64,000 nt of DNA from Pseudorasbora parva (lineage: Eukaryota; Chordata; Actinopteri; Cypriniformes; Gobionidae). Under the pieces are notes generated by a model that saw only the letters and a list, made by a program, of their open reading frames with translations, was not told the origin of the DNA and ran no database searches. Both the position numbers and the translations under genes were made by a program. Every line of letters starts with the position of its first letter. The stretch's first letter is position 1. The DNA lies in the NCBI RefSeq assembly GCF_024679245.1, contig NC_090173.1, positions 53,209,518 to 53,273,517 of the forward strand, read 5' to 3'. This document shows positions 1 through 11,356 of the stretch, one piece after another.

Positions 1-949
1 ATAAAAAACTGGTTTTGTAATGTTAGCATTGCGTATAATATGTTAATTAGACCATTAGCATGTGAACCTGAAAGAAACATTGAAAAAAACAGCAATATAA
101 TTGATTCAATTGTAGCAATATAATATCACATCATATTTTTCAGAGGATAGTTCAATCTGTAATTGTATTTTGTCCATCAGTAATTTTCTTTCAATTGCCC
201 ACACTCAAAAAAACAATTCTACTGCGTACTTAGTCAGAGAAAACAATGATTTTTTGGGAATGCAAATATGTTTGCAAAAGCGTTATTTTGTGTAAGTTTA
301 TTTTTAAATGAAAACTTTAAATGAAACGACAGCGTAATATTGCATCCTATTTGGATATGGGTGTTATACGATCTTCAGAACAACAGGAGGCGCTGTTTCG
401 GGGAAACGAGGGGTCTGAGAATGCGGGACTCTGAGTGCGGGACTGTGGATGCTCCGAGTCTGCAGCTTCATCTGGTTGAGATCAGTTATCGGGATTAAAA
501 GATCTGGGATCTGTCAAATCATCTCGGATGTATTAGCGAGGTACGAAGAACGGCCCCAGACTGACTTTATTTCTGTCAGACGTCTACAGAAGCTCTTATT
601 GAGAATTAGCAGATCTTTAGGTGTTGATGTTTAATTGAACATATTTGGTCACCCTTATCGTGATCAGTGTTTGCTTCAGTTGGGCTCTCGACTCTTCGTA
701 AAGATAGTTTTTCTTTGTCTGCTATAACTGTTTCTTAGACACATCTGTTAGACACAAAACCAAGAAAAACAATGTGGTTGGAAGTTTCTGGTTATGTTTT
801 GTAAGGCAACAAGAGAACAAAGGCCAGATGAAGGTACATTAAAATGTATATCAAAATTAATATAGTCTGGACGTTTTACTCATTATTAATTAATATGTGT
901 TGTATTAAACTTGTATTCACTTGTCTTTTTAATCCACATTTTTTACAAC
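1..949. other. No recognisable gene
   Basis: AT-rich sequence with several short open frames, the longest of about 60 codons near 449-634. None has a family motif, and I see no terminal inverted repeats or tandem repeats. I make no functional claim. Confidence 0.5.
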
Positions 950-1660
950 AACCTTAACAGTCGTCTCTTTTCCCCCATAGCGCCCCTCGCAGACCCCAGT
1001 TTAAAAATCCCTGGCAACAGAGAAGAAGGCTCCCTTCCGTCCATAGTCCGAGTAAAGCAATTCTTGAATTGAAAGGATCCATGTTAAAAGTTAGCCAGCA
1101 AATCGATGCGCGTCCTCTGATTGGACACTGGAACCATGAATGAAGTGTGTCGTCACAGCCGTTCTCAATGCCGATTGGCCGCTCCGTCACGTCAATCACG
1201 GCCGCACACGCCCTTTCATAATGCAGCATGGGGGAGAGAACGTAACAAAATGACGGCTTCGTAGCGGAATACAGTCTTAACAGCAAAGCAGATCAAACGA
1301 TTCGCTGCCATTCACGGATGGGTAGGTATCTAATGTTATTCGCATGCGTTTGATGGCGAATGATATCCCGATTTCCGTCAGTAAGCGCCTGTATGAGGGC
1401 TAGAAGCAGCACATTGCAGCAGTTTGAACGCCACGTTCGCTTTGTGAGGCGGCTCGGGTCAGGAAGTGAAGCCGTTGTATCTGATTTAGTTACATTTGGC
1501 CAGGGTTAAACACGCAAACGCGCCGAGACGTCGAAGAAAAGCGCAATGTTTACGCTAAAGCAGATGCTAGCTTGTGTGACTAGCCGCTCTGACTAGCGAC
1601 CCGCGCAAAACACTGACATTAATACTGTAGTCTTGAGGTAAACAACCCCTGGGTGGTAAG
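950..1660. promoter_or_regulatory. CpG-rich block, possible promoter or first exon
   Basis: This stretch is visibly richer in GC and CpG than its surroundings. It contains splice-donor-like strings (GGATGG|GTAGGT near 1315-1326 and GGTG|GTAAGT near 1653-1662). A CpG-rich block with a donor site is what the 5' end of a host housekeeping gene can look like, but no downstream coding exon is recognisable because the next 5 kb is repeat. It could also be a decayed GC-rich transposon. Seen directly: base composition and donor-like strings. Inferred: any promoter role. Confidence 0.25.
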
Positions 1661-2263
1661 TAGAGCTGAATCATAACATCATTACATGTTTCTGTGTACT
1701 GAAATCATATCAGCTGCAGTAATAATCTCTAATAAGGGCACTGTACGCCGCTTTGGCTTCAACTACACGAAATACTGATGACATCCACCGAGCTAGTTTA
1801 CACAACGAGCGAAGTAGAGTTTTTTAATCTCGTATGTGTAATCTTTGAGCTGTATGGACGTGTGTCGATGATACATTTCTATGTAACGTTACTTCGGCTG
1901 TGTCTCAAACCCTTGGGCTTCAGCACGTGCTGTGATGGCCAAAACTGCTGTCTAGCCACGTTTTCCAGACGCAACATTAACACGCTTCGAGAATTCATAA
2001 GCTGGGTAGGGAAACATGGTGTATTTTTATACGCTAACTGTGTAAAATAGGATGATAACCCGTCAGCTAGATGCATGAAGGAGTAGTAGTGGTTAGTGTG
2101 CTAGTTAAATGCCACATGAGTCCTCACTGGACACGTGCTTTTAGCCGGAAATGGGCTACACTTTAGACTTCACTGGGTAACTCTTCATCTTAGTGCCCTT
2201 GTTACATACACACTACAGTAACTTATGCACAATTACACTCAACTAACCCTATAGTAAGTATGT
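1661..2263. other. No recognisable gene
   Basis: Mixed sequence. A 90-codon open frame at 1778-2050 has no recognisable motif. The last 100 bases begin to resemble the AT-rich terminal sequence of the short elements that follow. Confidence 0.4.
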
Positions 2264-2500
2264 TGGGTTACACTTTATTCTGTAACACTTTATTTTAGTG
2301 TCCTTGTTACTGTACGTATGTAGTAATAAACAATTATTCATAATTACATGGAAGTAACCCTCAACCAAACCCTAATCCTACCCTAACCCTATAGTGATTA
2401 CATGTAGTTACTAAATATTACTCTATACTTACATTTATAATTATTACACTGTAATATGGACAGCTTAAAATAAAGTATAACCGTTTATTTTAAGGTGTCA
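2264..2500. repeat. Short MITE-like repeat, left flanking copy
   Basis: AT-rich repeat with the end motif ACTTTATTTTAGTGTCCTTG on the left and the complementary type TTAAAATAAAGT near 2464-2475 on the right, so it looks palindromic. A second copy in the same orientation lies at 6458-6620, immediately beyond the minisatellite element. The two copies share the order TAGTGTCCTTGTTAC, ATTACATG, TAACCCTCA, CTAATCCTA and ATTACTCT. No coding capacity. Confidence 0.5.
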
Positions 2501-2570
2501 TTACAGTGTAATTATATATTTAAATGCAGAGTAATATTAACTAACTATGCATAAGTACATCTTTATTTGG

Positions 2571-5500
2571 TAACACTTTATATTACGTGGCCTTAAGTAC
2601 TATGTACTTACATCAAAAAATAAGTACAATGCACTTAGTGTGTTCAAATTGTATTGCAAAAACACCTTTACTGATATTGAGGTGGGATACAGGTAGAGTT
2701 AGGGACAGGTGTGGTGGTGTGGGTAAGTTTAAGGGTAAAGTTAGGGTCAGGTGTGGTGGTGTGGGTCAGTTTAAGGGTAAAGTTAGGGTCAGGTGTGGTG
2801 GTGTGGGTCAGTTTAAGGGTAAAGTTAGGGTCAGGTGTGGTGGTGTGGGTCAGTTTAAGGGTAAAGTTAGGGTCAGGTGTGGTGGTGTGGGTCAGTTCAA
2901 GGGTAAAGTTAGGGTCAGGTGTGGTGGTGTGGGTCAGTTTAAGGGTAAAGTTAGGGACAGGTGTGGTGGTGTGGGTCAGTTTAAGGGTAAGGTTAGGGTC
3001 AGATGTGGTGGTGTGGGTCAGTTTAAGGGTAAAGTTAGGGACAGGTGTGGTGGTGTGGGTCAGTTTAAGGGTAAAGTTAGGGTCAGGTGTGGTGGTGTGG
3101 GTCAGTTTAAGGGTAGAGTTAGGGACAGGTGTGGTGGTGTGGGTCAGTTTAAGGGTAAAGTTAGGGACAGGTGTGGTGGTGTGGGTCAGTTTAAGGGTAA
3201 AGTTAGGGTCAGGTGTGGTGGTGTGGGTCAGTTTAAGGGTAAGGTTAGGGTCAGATGTGGTGGTGTGGGTCAGTTTAAGGGTAAAGTTAGGGACAGGTGT
3301 CGTGGTGTGGGTCAGTTTAAGGGTAAAGTTAGGGTCAGGTGAGGTGGTGTGGGTCAGTTTAAGGGTAAAGTTAGGGTCAGGTGTGGTGGTGTGGGTCAGT
3401 TTAAGGGTAGAGTTAGGGACAGGTGTGGTGGTGTGGGTCAGTTTAAGGGTAAAGTTAGGGTCAGGTGTGGTGGTGTGGGTCAGTTTAAGGGTAAAGTTAG
3501 GGACAGGTGTGGTGGTGTGGGTCAGTTTAAGGGTAAAGTTAGGGTCAGGTGTGGTAGTGTGGGTCAGTTTAAGGGTAAAGTTAGGGTCAGGTGTGGTGGT
3601 GTGGGTCAGTTTAAGAGTAAAGTTAGGGACAGGTGTGGTGGTGTGGGTCAGTTTAAGGGTAAAGTTAGGGACAGGTGTGGTGGTGTGGGTCAGTTTAAGG
3701 GTAAGGTTAGGGTCAGATGTGGTGGTGTGGGTCAGTTTAAGGGTAAAGTTAGGGACAGGTGTGGTGGTGTGGGTCAGTTTAAGGGTAAAGTTAGGGTCAG
3801 GTGTGGTGGTGTGGGTCAGTTTAAGGGTAGAGTTAGGGACAGGTGTGGTGGTGTGGGTCAGTTTAAGGGTAAAGTTAGGGACAGGTGTGGTGGTGTGGGT
3901 CAGTTTGAGGGTAAAGTTAGGGTCAGGTGTGGTGGTGTGGGTCAGTTTAAGGGTAAGGTTAGGGTCAGATGTGGTGGTGTGGGTCAGTTTAAGGGTAAAG
4001 TTAGGGACAGGTGTCGTGGTGTGGGTCAGTTTAAGGGTAAAGTTAGGGTCAGGTGAGGTGGTGTGGGTCAGTTTAAGGGTAAAGTTAGGGTCAGGTGTGG
4101 TGGTGTGGGTAAGTTTAAGGGTAATGTTAGGGTCAGGTGTGGTGGTGTGGGTCAGTTTAAGGGTAAAGTTAGGGTCAGGTGTGGTGGTGTGGGTCAGTTT
4201 AAGGGTAAAGTTAGGGTCAGGTGTGGTGGTGTGTGTCAGTTTAAGGGTAAAGTTAGGGTCAGGTGTGGTGGTGTGGGTCAGTTTAAGGGTAAAGTTAGGG
4301 ACAGGTGTGGTGGTGTGGGTCAGTTTAAGGGTAAAGTTAGAGTCAGGTGTGGTGGTGTGGGTCAGTTTAAGGGTAAAGTTAGGGACAGGTGTGGTGGTGT
4401 GGGTCAGTTTAAGGGTAAAGTTAGAGTCAGGTGTGGTGGTGTGGGTCAGTCTAAGGGTAAAGTTAGGGTCAGGTGTGGTGGTGTGGGTCAGTTTAAGGGT
4501 AAAGTTAGGGTCAGGTGTGGTGGTGTGGGTCAGTTTAAGGGTAAAGTTAGAGGCAGGTGTGGTGGTGTGGGTCAGTTTAAGGGTAAAGTTAGGGTAAGGT
4601 GTGGTGGTGTGGGTCAGTCTAAGGGTAAAGTTAGGGTCAGGTGTGGTGGTGTGGGTCAGTTTAAGGGTAAAGTTAGGGTCAGGTGTGGTGGTATGGGTCA
4701 GTTTAAGGGTAAAGTTAGGGTCAGGTGTGGTGGTGTGGGTCAGTTTAAGGGTAAAGTTAGAGACAGGTGTGGTGGTGGTGTGGGTCAGTCTAAGGGTAAA
4801 GTTAGGGACAGGTGTCGTGGTGTGGGTCAGTTTAAGGGTAAAGTTAGGGTCAGGTGAGGTGGTGTGGGTCAGTTTAAGGGTAAAGTTAGGGTCAGGTGTG
4901 GTGGTGTGGGTCAGTTTAAGGGTAGAGTTAGGGACAGGTGTGGTGGTGTGGGTCAGTTTAAGGGTAAAGTTAGAGACAGGTGTGGTGGTGTGGGTCAGTT
5001 TAAGGGTAAAGTTAGAGTCAGGTGTGGTGGTGTGGGTCAGTTTAAGGGTAGAGTTAGGGTCAGGTGAGGTGGTGTGGGTCAGTTTAAGGGTAAAGTTAGG
5101 GTCAGGTGTGGTGGTGTGGGTCAGTTTAAGGGTAGAGTTAGGGACAGGTGTGTTGGTGTGGGTCAGTTTAAGGGTAAAGTTAGAGACAGGTGTGGTGGTG
5201 TGGGTCAGTTTAAGGGTAAAGTTAGAGTCAGGTGTGGTGGTGTGGGTCAGTTTAAGGGTAAAGTTAGGGTCAGGTGTGGTAGTGTGGGTCAGTTTAAGGG
5301 TAAAGTTAGGGTCAGGTGTGGTAGTGTGGGTCAGTTTAAGGGTAAAGTTAGGGACAGGTGTTGTGGTGTGGGTCAGTTTAAGGGTTAAGTTAGGGACAGG
5401 TGTGGTGGTGTGGGTCAGTTTAAGGGTAAAGTTAGGGTCAGGTGTGGTGGTGTGGGTCAGTTTAAGGGTAAAGTTAGGGTCAGGTGTGGTGGTGTGGGTC

Positions 5501-6452
5501 AGTGTAAGGGTAAAGTTAGAGTCAGGTGTGGTGGTTTGGGTCAGTTTAAGGGTAAAGTTAGGGTCAGGTGTGGTGGTGTGGGTCAGTTTAAGGGTAAAGT
5601 TAGGGTCAGGTGTGGTGGTGTGGGTCAGTTTAAGGGTAATGTTAGGGTCAGGTGTGGTGGTGTGGGTCAGTTTAAGGGTAAAGTTAGGGTCAGGTGTGGT
5701 GTTGGTCAGTTTAAGGGTAAAGTTAGGGTCAGGTGTGGTGGTGTGTGTCAGTTTAAGGGTAAAGTTAGGGTCAGGTGTGGTGGTGTGGGTCAGTTTAAGG
5801 GTAAAGTTAGGGTCAGGTGTGGTGGTATGGGTCAGTTTAAGGGTAAAGTTAGGGTCAGGTGTGGTGGTGTGGGTCAGTTTAAGGGTAAAGTTAGAGACAG
5901 GTGTGGTGGTGTGGGTCAGTCTAAGGGTAAAGTTAGGGTCAGGTGTGGTGGTGTGGGTCAGTCTAAGGGTAAAGTTAGGGTCAGGTGTGGTGGTGTGGGT
6001 CAGTTTAAGGGTAAAGTTAGGGTCAGGTGTGGTGGTGTGGGTCAGTTTAAGGGTAAAGTTAGGGTCAGGTGTGGTGGTATGGGTCAGTTTAAGGGTAAAG
6101 TTAGGGTCAGGTGTGGTGGTGTGGGTCAGTTTAAGGGTAAAGTTAGAGACAGGTGTGGTGGTGTGGGTCAGTCTAAGGGTAAAGTTAGGGTCAGGTGTGG
6201 TGGTGTGGGTCAGTCTAAGGGTAAAGTTAGGGTCAGGTGTGGTGGTGTGGGTCAGTTTAAGGGTTTGGTGTAAGGGAAGTGCCAACTGTGTAAGTACAAA
6301 TGTAACTACAGAAATTAATTACAGACATGAAGGCAATTTTAAAAATGTAAGTACAAAGTAAAAACATGTATGTACACGATAAGTGCATTGTATCAAATGA
6401 TTAATTACAATGTTAGTACATAGTAGTTAAGGCCACCTAATATAAAGTGGGT
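2571..6452. mobile_element. TIR element with internal minisatellite
   Basis: The left end (about 2574-2611) and right end (about 6411-6450) are inverted copies of one another. CTTTATATTA, GTGGCCTTAA and CTATGTACT are read on the plus strand at the left and on the minus strand at the right. A further inverted match (ACAATGCACTTA type) lies inside each end, near 2625-2640 and 6379-6392. Between them is almost nothing but a 42-bp tandem array. This is the layout of a non-autonomous DNA transposon whose interior expanded as a minisatellite. I do not see a secure target-site duplication, and there is no transposase, so the superfamily is unassigned. Confidence 0.65.
2692..6270. repeat. 42-bp minisatellite, about 85 copies
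   Basis: The unit is 42 bp, with core strings GGTGTGGTGGTGTGGGTCAG and TTTAAGGGTAAAGTTAGGG. Variants include GTTAGGGACAGG versus GTTAGGGTCAGG, CAGTCTAAGG and GGTAATGTTAGGG. Because 42 is a multiple of three and the unit lacks stops in several frames, long open frames appear on both strands, the longest about 1,200 codons on the minus strand (2668-6285). These have a strict 14-residue period and are a by-product, not evidence of a gene. The plus strand is extremely G-rich and carries one telomere-type TTAGGG per unit. A larger-scale repeat is visible: the rare variant GTGTCGTGGTGTGGG recurs at about 3297, 4011 and 4812, the first two exactly 714 bp (17 units) apart. Confidence 0.95.
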
Positions 6453-6620
6453 CCCTTTGTTTTAGTGTCCTTGTTACGTTACATGTACTTACTATAGTAA
6501 TAACAGTAAATGATTTATAATTACATGCAACTAACCCTCATCCTAATCCTATATTACTCTGTACTTAATTATATAATCACACTGTAACTATGACACCTTA
6601 TCAAAGTGTAAGCCTTTATT
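6453..6620. repeat. Short MITE-like repeat, right flanking copy
   Basis: A second copy, in direct orientation, of the repeat at 2264-2500 (TTTAGTGTCCTTGTTAC at the start, then the ATTACATG and TAACCCTCA blocks). The pair brackets the minisatellite element. This suggests the element landed inside or between two older copies. Confidence 0.45.
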
Positions 6621-6714
6621 TTACGTGTGTTGATGTTTATGTTAAGGAGTGCAATACCTGTTGGTACAACACAGCAATAATTGTAATTTTAACTTTTTTT
6701 TCATGTAGACACCC

Positions 6715-7063
6715 TTAAAGGGATAATTCACCCAAAAAATGAAAATTAGCCCATGATTTTCTCCCCCTCAAGCCATCCCAGGTGTGTATGACATTCTTCT
6801 TTCAGGCGAATACAATCAGAGTTATATTAAAAAATGTCCTGGCTCTTCCAGGCTTTATAATAAAGCTTCCCAGCCCAAAAGTACATCCATCCATTATAAA
6901 AGTGCTCCACATGACTCCAGGGGTTAATAAAGGCCTTCAGAAGCGAATCGATGGGTTTGTGTAAGAGAAATATCCACGTTATAAAGTGAAATATGTAGCT
7001 TCTGCCGTCCGTATTTAACCTGCTGTTGAGTTGGGTGAAACCATCCCTTAATGGCATAATTGT
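6715..7063. repeat. Interspersed repeat with AAGGGATAATTCACCC end
   Basis: The sequence starts with AAAGGGATAATTCACCC, a terminus I recognise as abundant in cyprinid genomes, and runs to GTTGAGTTGGGTGAAACC. No open frame with a known domain is present. Family assignment is from memory; the class (non-autonomous DNA element) is likely but unproven. Confidence 0.5.
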
Positions 7064-7930
7064 GCAGTTAGTCAAGTTTGAGAGTCGAGTTTGTTCTTGT
7101 GTTCTAATGGAAGTTCTTTTGTGTGTCGTTTTACCAAAGCAGTTCCATGGTAACCATATTTACTGTTGCTGCTGTAAAACCATAATATTAATGATAATAA
7201 ATTAAAAATTTAATAAATTATAAAAGATTGCCATCGTGAAAAGTGAAGCCACCGCACCGCCATGTTGGTATTTCCTCACATTCTACTGAATCAACAGGAA
7301 ATCATTTAAACGGTTCACTGTAAAAAATGATTTTATGGCAAAGTAAATAAAACTGAAAAAGTATGCATATTGAACAAAATGTTTTGATAGAGATTAAGAT
7401 GCTATCTTAAACATTTAAACGTGAGTGAAGCATTAGCTACATGTTTCTGTGTGTGCTTATTTTTAATTTCTTGTCAATAAATGACCCTTAACTGCACATT
7501 GTCACAGTATTATTTGGTCACATTATAAAAACAACATTTAATTTAATTTAAAATAACCAGCACTCAATTAAACAAGTAAACTGTATTAAAAGGATCAGTG
7601 ATTTAAATTAATATAAAATATGGTCATAACAGCACTGTATAAACAAGTAAAATACATTAAATAGAGTCAATAGATTTACCTAAGTATATTAACTACATCC
7701 AATTTGTAAGTAAAAATTACTCAACAAAATTTAACAGGCCAAGTTATATGTACTTGTGCACTTTGTACATTTTACTCAGCTTAGTTAAGTAAATTTACTT
7801 AATTTCCTTAGGTGTTAAATTTACTTGAAAAAATTTTGTGCAAAAACTTGCGGGAAAAAAATCGAGTAAATTCTACTTATTGTTTTTTTCTTCTAAGAGT
7901 GCATCATCAGCCCTTCCCAGGTCCGTATCA
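7064..7930. other. No gene; AT-rich repeats
   Basis: AT-rich sequence. The part at about 7650-7870 is dominated by AAGTAAATTTACTT-like palindromic strings, which look like the end of a small foldback element. A related block is seen near 57490-57880. No coding signal. Confidence 0.4.
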
Positions 7931-7935
7931 AAGCG

Positions 7936-8047
7936 TGCGTCTCAATCCGCTCTAGTTCAGTAGTCAGGGCACTGATCAGGACATAAATCAATGGGCTGAC
8001 TCCCTGATCAGTGCCCTGACTACTGAACTAGAGCGGATTGAGACGCA
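7936..8047. repeat. Perfect 45-bp inverted repeat (hairpin)
   Basis: The left arm 7936-7980 begins TGCGTCTCAATCCGCTC. The right arm 8003-8047 is its exact reverse complement, ending GAGCGGATTGAGACGCA. The loop is 22 nt. All 45 positions match when read by eye. It is most simply a recently formed foldback MITE or a transposon-end remnant; no open frame is involved. Confidence 0.9.
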
Positions 8048-10090
8048 CCCATTATAATAGTTTTCTTAAACTGTACAGGGCTGCGTTTCCAGATACCGAA
8101 CGAACTTCGCTCTTTACAGCGTTTTCTAAGAGCGATATTACGAACGTTCGTGTTGCTTTCACATGCGTTTCAGAAACACGCACGAGCGCACGCAGCTCTA
8201 CTGAAGAGTCGCTGTCCGTTTGTCAAGAGCTGAAAAGTTGTAGCACACGCTTGTATTTCTAAATCTTTAGCCTAATTATCATTTGCTACGAGGTCAAAAC
8301 ATCTATATAAGCACATCATTTCCATTAAACAAGCAATAAAAATAAAAATAAAAACAAGAAAAAATATTCTAAAGAGGAAACTGATGTTATTTTGCAGGTA
8401 GAGCTAAACAAACATCATTTTGTAACAAGTTGTACTCTTTAGGATAAACCCAATGAGATGAATAATCTCGTTTTCAAGGGGGTCCTAAGATTTTCTGTAG
8501 GTTTAATGGCAGTCATACAAATAAAGAAAAACAAAACAAATCTGGGAGGATATTGCTGTAAAATGAACTATAAGCAGGGACATTAAAATCACTTTGCGAG
8601 CCTCAGGGGAACCACAGAGGTCAACAATGAATAAAACAGGTGCATGATGGGCCAAAGGACTCCCCTTCTTTCACTGGAAGAAGAAAAGCCACTGTCAATA
8701 CCTCAGATGGGATTTGTGGTGGTATTGACCTCCACGGAGGAATAGGAATGCCTGAACCTAAACCAGGTCCATCATGCTCACAGGAGCAATCAGGTTCACC
8801 TCCCATTGGCAGACACCTACCATTACGTTATAGGCCTTTCTGGAGTAAAGGCTAGAGATCTGGAAAATGCTGAAGAAATAGGGAAGTATTTTAGGCATAC
8901 ATTTTATGCTGTTTTGTCCTGAGATGCCTTTAGCGTAAGCTACCTAAAAAATATCCTTATTTTATAGGACATTCAAAATGCGAGTATCCACAGCACCAAC
9001 ATTTTGAACTTGGACCACTTTATGTGTGTGTGGGAAGCTTTTCAATTTGGGTCGGCCAAATCCAGGCGGAAATAGTAAATGGAGTAATTTAGTGTAAATA
9101 CATTACTTTGTCTAAAACAAAGTTTCCTACAAAGTGCCAAAGTGATGCATATCTCCAGAAAGTTGGAAATGGTAGCACTTCCAGCTTTCAAATGGTCCCA
9201 CATATGAGGTCATCGCTCCTCCACAGACATTTCAAACTGAAAGTATATACATGACGATGTGATTCTGGACCCTGTACGGGGTCCGTGGAGTTGAAGTGGT
9301 CATATGAGCTGATCTGCTGTGTCCAGAGATGTTCGTTTTTCTTCCAGATCCACTCTTGAGCCCCTTCTGAACACAAAGGTTTTAGATATCAAAATAGCAA
9401 CATGGGGTGACAGAAACAATAACAATGTCATCCGGATTTACACGACCATTTTCTCACAAAGATCCTCATGTTTTTTTCCCATGTTGAGTTCAAACTTTTT
9501 GCATTGAATGTATAAACCATATACATATTTCACATGTCATGTAAAGATTAAGAATGTATTATGCCTAACTACCTAACTTGACCTGACTTACTCCATGTAA
9601 AAAAAAGGAAAAAATATGTTTTCTTAATGAAAAGGGGAAAATACATTTAATGAGATGTTATCCTCCTCAACACGTGTACCTCCACCCAAAGTGTCGTCCG
9701 TATCGCACAAAGGGAGGCATTGTTTCTTACTGCTCGCTATTGAACTCCAAGACCCAATAAGGACTCAGGAACCAGTACTGCACATTCAGAATGTAAAGTT
9801 ATTTCACACTCTTATATAATGTGTGTGTATTAGTATATTATCCATGCATTGGATTTGGTTTCATATTGTGCTTCAATAAAGTAATGTAGTAGCCTGTACC
9901 ATGTGAATTTTATTCAGAATAGCATCTTTATTTAAAACAAGTGCAAAATGCTATTTTATTCACTGTCACACATTTCAGTTTAATCTTTTGGTATAGTTCT
10001 GTGACAACCAGCATCAAAATGTTATTTTAATAAAACTCTTAAAACCCAGGACCATTTTTGGGACATTTGGCCTACCCAAATTAAAACGCG
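8048..10090. other. No recognisable gene
   Basis: About 2 kb of mixed sequence. A 71-codon open frame at 8640-8855 and its antisense counterpart have no motif I recognise. A block near 8075-8230 with CGAACG and GAGCG palindromes may be a decayed MITE. I see no strong signal otherwise. Confidence 0.4.
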
Positions 10091-10091
10091 T

Positions 10092-10094
<3 letters not shown>

Positions 10095-10126
<32 letters not shown>

Positions 10127-10250
10127 ACGCACACACACAGTGGTCTAAAGTTGGAAACCCTTTGAAGTTTCAGAAAACACTGCTAAAAGTCATAAACATC
10201 TGAGCTCTAAACCCCCCCTACCCCCCCCCCCCCCCAAAAAAAAATTAGGC
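10095..10250. repeat. CA microsatellite, then C-run and A-run
   Basis: A (CA)n tract with CG interruptions lies at about 10095-10138. After unrelated sequence, a run of C followed by a run of A lies at about 10213-10243. They sit just upstream of the polymerase remnant and may mark its insertion or deletion boundary. Confidence 0.9.
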
Positions 10251-10263
10251 GCTTTCAAAATGC

Positions 10264-10725
10264 ATTTGACGGGTTGATTTACAGCGATACGGACAGTGTC
10301 CTCTTCATATCTAAAAATGGCGATTGGGAACCACCACTAGGCCCCTTTCTTGGCGACCTCACTAATGAACTTGATTCTGAGACTATATAGTTGATTTATG
10401 TTCAGCCGCTCCAAAAGCGTATGGTTATCGAACGGCTAATGCTAAGACATGTATGAAAGCCAAAGGCATCATGCTAAATTCTGATAACTATGAAGCTATC
10501 AAAATAGACTCATTGATTGAACTTGTGGATCACCATGTGATGGGGGACGGTACCGGTCGCCACATTCTGGCACACACCGACAACACAGTGAGAAATAAAA
10601 GACATTTCACACTTCACAACAAGACCGTTGTTCAAAAGTTCCAGATAGTGTTTACTAAAAGAGTGCTTCTCCCTGATTATAGCACAACGTTTTTGGTCGG
10701 GGGTACGAGACACAAATGGGTTTGA
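10264..10725 (+). pseudogene. Maverick/Polinton DNA polymerase B, C-terminal remnant
   Basis: The C-terminal part of a family B, protein-primed DNA polymerase of the Maverick/Polinton type. The polymerase C motif is visible as YSDTDS at 10280-10297, followed by VLFIS. After a stop (TATAG near 10388-10390) the reading shifts one frame. It then resumes with the APKAYGYRTANAK block (about 10413-10449) and continues open to a stop at 10725. The N-terminal exonuclease and the rest of the palm are absent upstream, where only simple repeats occur. So this is a truncated, frameshifted fossil copy, not an active gene. It sits directly before the ATPase remnant on the same strand, which supports the Maverick assignment. 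Confidence 0.75.
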
Positions 10726-10734
10726 TTTCAGACG

Positions 10735-11347
10735 CCATCATCCTTTCAGCTGTCTGATATCCGGGCCAACGAACTCTGGAAAATGTTTTTTTATTTAATT
10801 TGTTGAATGTTGATTTCTAAAAATATTGCTAATATTGTATTGATTTATTCCTCATGGCAGCCATTGTATGATGAATTGTTGTATAATGATATTAAATTTG
10901 TTGAAGGTATACCCCAGACACTGGAGGATTGTAATTTGTTCCCTCCTGATAAGTTTACTAGTGATTGATGATTTCACGCAGGAAGCATCCAACAGCAAGA
11001 TCATCGAGAAACTTCTCACTGTTTATGTGCATCATAAAAATGTAAGAGTATTTTACATAATCCAAAATCAGTTTTCTCAGGGTAACTCCAGCAGGACCAT
11101 AAGCTTAAATGCACACTATTTGATATAGTTTAAAAACCCCAGAGACAGAACACAGATTAAAGTGTTAGGGAGGCAGATGTCTCCTGGAAACGCAGCTTTT
11201 TTTACTGAATGTTCCACTGATGCGACGAGTACAGCTTTCGGATATCTTATGGCTGATTTTAAAGCAAGAACCCCCGAGCAGTATCGTCTCAGAACAGATT
11301 TATTATCTCAACACCCTGTTGTGGACCTCCAGAAAAGAAAACACTGA
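10735..11347 (+). pseudogene. Maverick/Polinton packaging ATPase, broken
   Basis: Remnant of the FtsK/HerA-type ATPase that Mavericks share with some large DNA viruses, thought to pump DNA into capsids. The Walker A motif GPTNSGK is encoded at 10763-10783 but runs into a stop at 10796. A middle stretch is in another frame. The Walker B region LLVIDDF lies near 10952-10972, followed by QNQFSQGN. A TAG at 11126-11128 interrupts the frame, and the downstream part (FKNPRDRTQ, then GYLMADFKARTPEQYRLRTD) continues in the same frame to 11345. The order Walker A, Walker B, C-terminal block is intact, but two frameshifts and at least one stop make it non-functional. Confidence 0.75.
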
Positions 11348-11356
11348 GAAAATAAA

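Noticed and set aside
449..634. 61-codon plus-strand frame as a host gene
   Set aside because: Short, no motif, no splice or promoter support.
2692..6270. CRISPR-like array
   Set aside because: Units are contiguous 42-bp tandem repeats with no unique spacers, and the genome is vertebrate.
2668..6285. Open frame of about 1,200 codons with a 14-residue repeat (LTHTTTPDPNFTLK), and long plus-strand frames over the same region
   Set aside because: All follow from a 42-bp DNA repeat without stops in those frames. The several plus-strand frames are equally open, and there is no non-repeat coding flank, signal peptide or splice site.
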